A program made the position numbers and the translations under genes. Shown here one piece after another: positions 7,180 through 10,729 of a stretch of 10,729 nt of DNA. Origin of the DNA: Firmicutes bacterium UBA6418 (lineage in GTDB: Bacteria > Bacillota > Clostridia > Peptostreptococcales > Anaerovoracaceae); the NCBI GenBank assembly GCA_002439735.1, contig DJPG01000108.1, forward strand, positions 42,280 to 53,008, written 5' to 3'. Below the pieces are notes generated by a model. It was given only the letters and a program-made list of their open reading frames with translations, was not told the origin of the DNA and made no database searches. Each line of letters starts with the position of its first letter. Within the stretch, counting starts at the first letter, position 1.

Positions 7180-7277
7180 GTGTTTTTTGTGGTTCTTGTG
7201 TTTTTTGTGGTTCTTGTGTTTTTTGTGGTTCTTGTGTTTTTTGTGGTTCTTGTGTTTTTTGTGGTTTTTGTGGTTCT
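7180..7277. repeat. 18-bp tandem repeat array (five units plus part)
   Basis: Four perfect copies of GTGTTTTTTGTGGTTCTT run from 7180 to 7251, then a fifth with one change (7252-7269) and a partial copy (7270-7277). The array begins 10 bases after the PIN toxin stop in the minus direction, where the unit reads AAGAACCACAAAAAACAC. As RNA that strand is A/C-rich with little G. It could be simple slippage, a Rho loading site or a protein-binding array. No origin-type features accompany it. Confidence 0.9.
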
Positions 7278-7287
7278 ATATACCTTA

Positions 7288-7695
7288 TCAATTTATCCTA
7301 AAATCTTTAGAATCGCACACGGGAATAGATATATTCTGATAGTCCCTTATGTTTCTTGTAATTATACAATCAATTCCATTATCCATTGCAGTATTTACCA
7401 TAACTGCATCCTCATAATCTTTTATATCAGAAATAATTGCATCTATACAGGATTTACCTGTTGTATCTAAAATTGTAACTAGCTTAAACAATTTTTTCAT
7501 AACATCCTTTGCTGCTTCCGTATCATGCAACGCCTTTCGCGTAATGTAATATATATCCGTACATGAATTTACAGTTATGCAGCCATTAATTTTTTTGTCT
7601 CCAATTAGATAAAAAATTTTCTTCGCATCATCAGAAAACGGAACTCTGTTTTGGAGAAGATCAATTACGACGCAAGTATCTATTAAAACTTTCAT
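7288..7695 (-). CDS. PIN-domain toxin (VapC-like)
   Basis: This 135-residue protein has the full PIN fold of a type II toxin, an endoribonuclease that acts on RNA in the cytoplasm using Mg or Mn held by acidic residues. It starts MKVLIDTCVVIDLLQNR (Asp6), has NSCTDIYYITRKAL in the middle, DYEDAVMV with Asp96, and ends with IITRNIRDYQ (Asn115, Asp118). This layout is that of the Pfam PIN_3 group, and the length is normal, so the gene looks intact. Its ATG at 7695 overlaps the antitoxin stop in an ATGA, the usual coupling for such pairs. The RNA target cannot be told from sequence. The 18-bp repeat array begins directly after its stop. No clear hairpin terminator ends the pair before the next promoter. 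Confidence 0.9.
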   Translation of the reverse strand: MKVLIDTCVVIDLLQNRVPFSDDAKKIFYLIGDKKINGCITVNSCTDIYYITRKALHDTEAAKDVMKKLFKLVTILDTTGKSCIDAIISDIKDYEDAVMVNTAMDNGIDCIITRNIRDYQNISIPVCDSKDFRIN

Positions 7696-7907
7696 ATTTT
7701 GTTCATCCTTTCTTCTCTCGCATCCTCCAGAGTTACTGTTTGCGGCACTATTCCAATAAGACTATCAACCGTCTCTTTAAGATCAGGATATGGTGTCGAT
7801 AATTTTGCAATTACTTTCCCATTTCTTGTGATGTATATATCCTCTGTGTTTGCTAAATCTAAATATTTACCTAAGTTTGCTTTAAATTCAGACGCAGTCA
7901 CTGACAT
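7692..7907 (-). CDS. Phd/YefM-type antitoxin of the PIN pair
   Basis: This 71-residue antitoxin belongs to the prevent-host-death type. The N-terminal DNA-binding part reads MSVTASEFKANLGKYLDLA, followed by EDIYITRNGKVIAKL, the typical strand after the helix. The C-terminal tail (~45-71) would wrap the PIN toxin. I start it at 7907, preceded by AGAGGTG, rather than at an upstream ATG that would add 30 AT-rich residues overlapping the promoter. It shares the ATGA overlap with the toxin. As in other such pairs, the antitoxin and complex probably repress their own promoter through the repeats at 7948-7998. Pairing of a Phd-type antitoxin with a PIN toxin is known. Confidence 0.88.
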   Translation of the reverse strand: MSVTASEFKANLGKYLDLANTEDIYITRNGKVIAKLSTPYPDLKETVDSLIGIVPQTVTLEDAREERMNKI

Positions 7908-7934
7908 TTTAATCACCTCTTTCTCTTTTTCTAT

Positions 7935-7964
7935 ATTATATTCTATATCGTACAATAATATCAA
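7935..7964 (-). promoter_or_regulatory. Promoter of the Phd-PIN operon
   Basis: TTGATA (7959-7964) and TATAAT (7935-7940) on the minus strand are 18 bases apart, 28 bases ahead of the antitoxin ATG. The -10 is perfect and the -35 close to consensus. It overlaps the tail of the toxin remnant upstream. Confidence 0.72.
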
Positions 7965-7998
7965 TATTCTGTTTGATTTATTTATCAATTCGTACAAT
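7948..7998. promoter_or_regulatory. Likely operator: two TCGTACAAT direct repeats
   Basis: TCGTACAAT occurs at 7948-7956 and 7990-7998, 42 bases apart or about four helical turns, so both copies face the same side of the DNA. The first lies inside the Phd-PIN promoter spacer. This fits an autoregulatory antitoxin operator. It is an inference from position and spacing. Confidence 0.5.
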
Positions 7999-8145
7999 CT
8001 TTGATATGTTCGTAACCCTTGCTTTTCTTCTAAAATTTTGTGGTTTTCTCTGCCGAAGAATGGACATCCATTTGCTTTTTTGATAAAGAAAACGAACTAC
8101 TATTACTGTTTGTTTTTCCTCATCGATCGTATAAAAAGCAAGATG
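7978..8145 (-). pseudogene. Remnant of a RelE/ParE-type toxin (C-terminal tail)
   Basis: In the frame next to the upstream antitoxin, 55 codons run from 8145 to a stop at 7978. They begin right after a TGA, with no start codon or ribosome site. The first ~30 residues read HLAFYTIDEEKQTVIVVRFL and then YQKSKWMSIL, which has the pattern of the last two strands of RelE/ParE toxins ('F-TIDE-..-V-IVRFLY'). The remaining residues (RQRKPQNFRR and on) may be the true tail or junk. The front two-thirds of a toxin is missing, so a deletion appears to have joined the antitoxin gene to the toxin's 3' end. The toxin would be dead. The family call rests on pattern only. Confidence 0.6.
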
Positions 8146-8384
8146 TCAGCCATGGCTTCAGAAAACAATCGGGTGTTACCTGATGCAATATCATCCATTC
8201 CATCCTTAATCTGGCTGTAAAGTTCAAAACGACTAGCCATTTCCTCATAAGTTTCAATACTCATAACCGCAAGGTCACCTTTTCCATTCTTTGTAATGAA
8301 CACAGGTTCAGAAAACTTATGGCAAAAAGTAGATATTTCGTTATAATTATTTCTTAAATCCGCACTTGATTTGATTGCTGGCAT
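8103..8384 (-). CDS. Orphan Phd/YefM-type antitoxin with altered tail
   Basis: This 93-residue protein starts at 8384, set by AGGAGG six bases upstream; an ATG 33 bases earlier would lack a site. MPAIKSSADLRNNYNEISTF, EPVFITKNGKGDLAVMS and IETYEEMA are the classic DNA-binding half of a Phd/YefM antitoxin that usually pairs with a RelE/ParE toxin. Near the end, EAMADI is normal, but the last ten or so residues (LLFIRSMRKNKQ) are read out of frame from toxin DNA, so the original C-terminus has been replaced. It can still fold and bind its operator on paper, but its toxin is gone. It may now act as a repressor, or as an anti-addiction factor against related toxins. It has its own strong promoter. 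Confidence 0.85.
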   Translation of the reverse strand: MPAIKSSADLRNNYNEISTFCHKFSEPVFITKNGKGDLAVMSIETYEEMASRFELYSQIKDGMDDIASGNTRLFSEAMADILLFIRSMRKNKQ

Positions 8385-8408
8385 AACCACGCCTCCTTTT
8401 ATATTAAA

Positions 8409-8437
8409 TTTATACACAAATTTTTGTATGAGTTCAA
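8409..8437 (-). promoter_or_regulatory. Promoter and operator-like palindrome of the orphan antitoxin
   Basis: TTGAAC (8432-8437) and TATAAA (8409-8414) are exactly 17 bases apart, 25 bases ahead of the antitoxin ATG. The spacer holds the near palindrome ACAAATTTTTGT (8416-8427), a possible site for the antitoxin itself. Confidence 0.7.
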
Positions 8438-8462
8438 CATTTTTTACATTCTAAACTTACCC

Positions 8463-8511
8463 AAAAACCTCCGGAGCCACTCCTGCATTTTTCTTTAATG
8501 GCTACCTCCGG
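8463..8511 (-). terminator. Terminator-like hairpin ending the GC-rich stretch
   Basis: AGCCA/TGGCT (8475-8479 with 8499-8503) and CCGG/CCGG (8471-8474 with 8508-8511) stack with a 4-base bulge and a 19-base loop, followed in the minus direction by five T (8463-8467). It is moderately convincing and lies just before the antitoxin promoter. Confidence 0.5.
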
Positions 8512-8940
8512 GCAGACTCCCCCTGCGAAAATCGCAAGAGCGTCAACCATACCTCCTGAATATCTGACTTCATCCACATGATGATCATGCTTCCGACACA
8601 CTTTCTACAAGCTCCACCGCCTAGTATTCCACTTGCTTCATCTTTCGATTGATCTGTGCGCCCCCTGGGGTGTATTACCATCTCCCCAACGGATTTCCTT
8701 CCGCAGGATAGTTTTAACCAATGTACTGTCCGTCCGGACAGGTTAGGCTTATTGAGGTCATTCTTCTGCATCCAACCCCTGACGTTATCAGTATAGGATA
8801 TTCTTGGTCTACACTGAGCCGAGTGCATTTATTATTTAGGCTGCACTACACCAGCTAGATTATACAGGGCTTTTGTTCCTGTGACACGCCGGCATGGTAA
8901 TCTGGATATTCGTCTCGATCCGGCTGTGTCCTCCCATTTA
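8463..8940 (-). ncRNA. Candidate large structured RNA, no credible protein
   Basis: About 475 bases hold no gene I trust; the one frame over 100 codons (8502-8828) lacks a good ribosome site and its translation looks random. The DNA is GC-richer than its surroundings (52% in 8641-8700, against 27% in 9181-9240). It is packed with local helices: GACAC..CCGG/CCGG..GTGTC (8883-8892 with 8920-8930), ACAGG/CCTGT (8864-8868 with 8878-8882), GTGCA/TGCAC (8823-8827 with 8842-8846), CTGTCC/GGACAG (8726-8731 with 8736-8741), GGGG/CCCC (8667-8670 with 8684-8687) and a long arm around TGCGA/TCGCA (8515-8544). It ends in a terminator-like hairpin, which gives the strand. It could be a large ornate RNA of the GOLLD/ROOL kind, a group II intron piece, or decayed mobile DNA. 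Confidence 0.4.
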
Positions 8941-9091
8941 AGATATGAGCATCTAAGAAAAAAGGCTGACCTTAACTAAGCCACGCGCATTTTTCATTTT
9001 TTGAAGCTGCGCCCGCCTGTTTTCTATTTTTCAGTTAATCTATGTAGCACGCCTGCAGATCTAAGCGATCTCCTGGCGAACATAGCACAAG
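8941..9091. other. Non-coding stretch with a strong imperfect palindrome
   Basis: No gene is visible. At 9040-9085, CTATGT, CGCC and AGATC pair in order with GATCT, GGCG and ACATAG, giving about 15 bp around a 5-base loop with small internal loops. At 8985-9011, GCGCA pairs with TGCGC. These may be 5' helices of the structured RNA to the left, or a recombination or protein site. A weak 4-bp hairpin before six T (minus) lies at 8958-8982. Confidence 0.4.
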
Positions 9092-9137
9092 AAAAAAGTC
9101 CTGAGCAGATATCCTATAAATAAACTGCCCAGGACTT
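9092..9137 (-). terminator. Rho-independent terminator
   Basis: AAGTCCTGAGCAG (9096-9108) pairs with CTGCCCAGGACTT (9125-9137), 13 bp with one G-U-type mismatch and a 16-base loop, followed in the minus direction by six T. There is no T-run on the plus strand. No protein gene lies between it and the previous terminator at 9290, so it must end an RNA that starts near 9191, or be a backup. Confidence 0.75.
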
Positions 9138-9191
9138 CTGATTCAACCAGCCGTATAAATTTTCGTTTTATACTTGATTTTCTCAGCATAG
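9092..9191 (-). ncRNA. Candidate ~100-nt small RNA
   Basis: A promoter-like pair (9198-9227) and the terminator at 9092-9137 frame about 100 bases with no credible protein. A second perfect hairpin, GTATAAA/TTTATAC (9153-9159 with 9167-9173, 7-base loop), lies in between. The arrangement of promoter, hairpin and terminator is typical of small regulatory RNAs. A 41-codon frame starting ATGCTGAGA in the RNA has no ribosome site and crosses the terminator. Confidence 0.45.
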
Positions 9192-9197
9192 TCTGTT

Positions 9198-9227
9198 ATT
9201 TTATTTATAGGTAATAGATAAAGGCAA
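9198..9227 (-). promoter_or_regulatory. Candidate promoter of the ~100-nt RNA
   Basis: TTGCCT (9222-9227) and TAAAAT (9198-9203) on the minus strand are 18 bases apart in very AT-rich DNA. Both boxes are near consensus, but AT-rich DNA gives chance matches. ATTTATAG occurs twice here (9203-9210 and 9231-9238). Confidence 0.45.
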
Positions 9228-9289
9228 TCTATTTATAGACAATTTTATTTACTGATTTGATATCGTATTTGCAGATTCGGTATCGCCAA

Positions 9290-9321
9290 AGAACGGATGA
9301 GTTGCAGCTCATCCGTTTTTC
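9290..9321 (-). terminator. Terminator directly after the 42-residue gene
   Basis: AACGGATGAG (9292-9301) pairs perfectly with CTCATCCGTT (9308-9317) around a 6-base loop, starting five bases after the stop of the small gene. The T-run is short on the minus side (TTCTTT) and slightly better on the plus side (TTTTTC), so it may work both ways. Confidence 0.75.
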
Positions 9322-9450
9322 TTATGTACCTTTTTCTTCAGCACTGCCGTTCTTTTCCTGCTGCTTCATTTCAGCAAACTTCACAGCATACGCTTCCAAA
9401 ACATTGTTGTTACTTTTTTTCTGTTCAATATCGATCGTAATCTTATCCAT
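9322..9450 (-). CDS. 42-residue small protein, unknown
   Basis: The peptide is MDKITIDIEQKKSNNNVLEA then YAVKFAEMKQQEKNGSAEEKGT: a short strand, a polar turn and one charged amphipathic helix, with no membrane segment. It begins at 9450, with the strong site AAAGGAGGAG seven bases upstream, and its stop is followed at once by a hairpin terminator. That frame of ribosome site, short coding run and terminator makes a real gene likely despite its size. It lies about 200 bases after the membrane-protein gene, probably at the end of the same transcript. I recall similar small helical proteins in Clostridia mobile-element operons, but cannot name a family. Its role is unknown. Confidence 0.68.
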   Translation of the reverse strand: MDKITIDIEQKKSNNNVLEAYAVKFAEMKQQEKNGSAEEKGT

Positions 9451-9541
9451 GCTTGTCTCCTCCTTTCCTGAAATAATATGTAATGGCTTCTGTGATATAT
9501 TTAATCGAATGCTTCATGCATCCGGACCATCCAATACTTTC

Positions 9542-9631
9542 CTATGTCACTATTTGTTTACATATTACCTTAGTCCCATTTTTATAATTAGCTAAATCCG
9601 AGTAAATCACCTCAAAACCATTTCTTTTCAG
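9542..9631 (-). pseudogene. Short orphan frame, possible gene tail
   Basis: Between the membrane-protein gene and the 42-residue gene, a frame ends at 9542 with KRNGFEVIYSDLANYKNG then TKVICKQIVT. It has a natural protein-like composition. There is AAAGGAG five bases ahead of a CTG codon at 9631, but CTG is a rare start. The same frame continues upstream as PIIIDPKGDLL and stops at a TGA inside the previous gene. It may be the 3' end of a lost gene, a frameshifted tail, or a tiny CTG-started peptide. Confidence 0.3.
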
Positions 9632-9651
9632 TAAATCTCCTTTGGGATCTA

Positions 9652-10188
9652 TTATAATAGGTCCATCTCCGGCATATATAAATCATGTGTATCATCCTTG
9701 TTCTGAATCTCAATCCACAATAACTTCTCCCCTTTTTTGCGACACTTGAACGGATCCTGTTCAGGAACTTCCTGCAGGTCAACGAAAATTTCTTTTCCAA
9801 TCTGTTCATCCGTGAAGCTTATTTCGTCTCCATGAAGAGAGGATGCGCTATACTTAATTGTGTTGTCCGGAGATACTGAAACCGTATGAATTCTCACAAG
9901 CACGATGGTTGAGATGTCCATTCTCCAGTATACAACTTGTCCAATCTTTATTTTCGCTAAGTCAAGCAATCTACGCGCCTCATCTGATCTACGTTTTTCT
10001 ATGTCAGCCACTTTTAACGTCCAGATACTATATAATAAACAGAATAATCCCATTATTTCTGCAAACAAAATAATGTTACCTGTGTAGTTCGTGACTCCAA
10101 CGGCATATATTGTAGTAAGCATTATTAAAATAGCGCCAACTGCACCTACTCTTAATCCTCTTGTCATTTTCTTTTCCCAAGTTTCCAT
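9652..10188 (-). CDS. Membrane protein with a small soluble C-terminal domain
   Basis: This 178-residue protein starts at 10188, where GGAGG is eight bases upstream; an ATG six bases earlier is too close to that site. Two membrane helices lie at ~14-33 and ~38-57, with a short loop between, so both ends are probably cytoplasmic. A charged helix (~60-80, IEKRRSDEARRLLDLAKI) leads to a beta-rich domain (~80-165) with KIGQVVYWRM, then SSLHGDEISFTDEQIGKEIF. The pattern 'IG-VYY..ISFTD-DIGK-VF' recalls small domains common in Clostridia phage and conjugative-element proteins; that likeness is from memory and gives no function. It follows the 10213-10729 gene by 24 bases with no terminator, so the two form an operon. 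Confidence 0.75.
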   Translation of the reverse strand: METWEKKMTRGLRVGAVGAILIMLTTIYAVGVTNYTGNIILFAEIMGLFCLLYSIWTLKVADIEKRRSDEARRLLDLAKIKIGQVVYWRMDISTIVLVRIHTVSVSPDNTIKYSASSLHGDEISFTDEQIGKEIFVDLQEVPEQDPFKCRKKGEKLLWIEIQNKDDTHDLYMPEMDLL

Positions 10189-10212
10189 TTGCATTGCCTC
10201 CGAAATTTAATT

Positions 10213-10729
10213 TCAATGCTCTCTTTTCCGCTTCTTCGATTTTTTATTCTTTGGCTGTTCATATTTTTTTATGAGATCAGACTTCTCTCGTTCCGAAGCC
10301 ATCATAACATCCAATACTTCAAATGGGGATTCTTCAGTTGAATGAATCGGTTTTTCTTCCTGAAGTGTCTGCTCTGCAGCCACCACATCTGCCTTATACT
10401 GCGTCTCCTTGCGCTGAACTGCTTGCATTTGCTCAACAACATGTTTTATTGCAACGCCAAGGCTCCCGTTCATTTGGTCATTAAAAAGCCCCAGAATTCT
10501 CTCTTTTTCATCCTTATTCCCAGTCTCAAGAGCTTTTTCTTTCATCATTTTTCCCCATGCATTTATAGCATCCGCAACCTCCTCAAGATAAGGTGATAGT
10601 GAATAATATGTAGTAACATATTCCTGGTGATAAATCGTCGTTTTGTCCTGTGTCAGTTCCCACACCTCTTCGATGGGGGTTAAAACATTTTTTGCGATTG
10701 TGTCGTCTAGGCTCAAGTCATCAAAATAA
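10213..10729 (-). CDS. Helical cytoplasmic protein, 5' end outside window
   Basis: The frame is open to the right edge (codons before the TTG at 10716 read YFDD), and no ribosome site precedes that TTG, so the N-terminus lies outside. About 171 residues are visible. They are mostly helical: IEEVWELTQDKTTIYHQEYV, a run around YLEEVADAINAWGKMMKEK, and a likely coiled coil at VVEQMQAVQRKETQYKADVV. An acidic linker follows, and the tail is very basic (KNKKSKKRKREH), which could bind nucleic acid or membrane lipids. There is no signal or membrane segment. I do not recognise a family. It is co-transcribed with the membrane protein downstream, so the pair may act together at the membrane. Confidence 0.7.
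   Translation of the reverse strand, partial: YFDDLSLDDTIAKNVLTPIEEVWELTQDKTTIYHQEYVTTYYSLSPYLEEVADAINAWGKMMKEKALETGNKDEKERILGLFNDQMNGSLGVAIKHVVEQMQAVQRKETQYKADVVAAEQTLQEEKPIHSTEESPFEVLDVMMASEREKSDLIKKYEQPKNKKSKKRKREH

Noticed and set aside
7180..7277. CRISPR array or type III (ToxIN-like) antitoxin repeats
   Set aside because: There are no unique spacers between the units, so it is not CRISPR. The 18-base unit is too short for ToxI, and no ToxN-like gene follows.
7180..7470. Plus-strand hydrophobic 96-codon frame (VFFVVL repeats), like a small membrane toxin
   Set aside because: The repeat array produces the pattern and the rest is antisense to the PIN toxin. No ribosome site precedes the ATG.
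8502..8828. Minus-strand 108-codon frame
   Set aside because: It has no good ribosome site, an odd composition and no recognisable motif, and it lies across many strong hairpins. Non-coding is more likely.
8958..8982. Terminator (GGCT/AGCC before six T on the minus strand)
   Set aside because: Only four base pairs around an 11-base loop, too weak to call by itself.
9066..9191. Minus-strand 41-codon frame beginning MLRKSSIKRKF
   Set aside because: It has no ribosome site and runs through a strong terminator hairpin.
1..10729. tRNA or rRNA genes, integrase, transposase or relaxase to define a mobile element
   Set aside because: None was visible on either strand by reading, so the mobile-island idea rests on context only.

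Overview
The window looks like accessory chromosome or integrated mobile DNA from a Gram-positive Clostridia bacterium, most likely Lachnospiraceae. The signs are strong AGGAGG ribosome sites before almost every gene, Clostridia-type ChW repeats in a secreted protein, a sortase-type adhesin built of SpaA-like domains, AT-rich intergenic DNA and TTGACA/TATAAT promoters. This assignment is an inference from gene content. Every gene I can support is on the minus strand, so the window reads from right to left.

In transcription order: (1) 10729-9322 holds a right-truncated helical protein, a two-helix membrane protein, a short out-of-place reading frame and a 42-residue peptide gene, closed by a perfect hairpin terminator. 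(2) 9290-8440 has no convincing protein gene. It holds a candidate ~100-nt small RNA with its own promoter and terminator, a strong imperfect palindrome, and a GC-richer stretch of about 475 nt full of nested hairpins that ends in a terminator-like structure. That stretch may be a large structured RNA. (3) 8437-7288 is a toxin-antitoxin cluster: an orphan Phd/YefM-type antitoxin fused by a deletion scar to the tail of a RelE/ParE-type toxin, followed by an intact Phd/YefM antitoxin and PIN (VapC-like) toxin pair joined by an ATGA overlap.

(4) 7277-6984 holds an array of 18-bp tandem repeats, then a promoter-like site and a compact RNA that folds on paper into a three-way junction and ends in a terminator about 60 bases before the next gene. 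It could be a small RNA or a regulatory leader. (5) 6926-4292 is a tight four-gene operon in which every gene overlaps the next: a membrane protein with a J-like domain lacking HPD, a 415-residue acidic coiled-coil protein, a 90-residue helical protein and a membrane-anchored coiled-coil protein. I recognise no known system in it, and it is the best candidate for an undescribed one. (6) 4282-2556 has a strong promoter, a secreted protein with six ChW repeats and a cysteine-rich tail, and a terminator. (7) 2468-1 is the start of a large surface adhesin with a thioester domain (Cys114 and Gln204) and at least three SpaA/Cna-B-like domains, running off the left edge.

The two left-hand genes act at the cell surface and in attachment. 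The toxin-antitoxin remains, short orphan frames and putative RNAs give the right half the look of a mobile or decaying island. No integrase, transposase, relaxase, tRNA or CRISPR array is visible.
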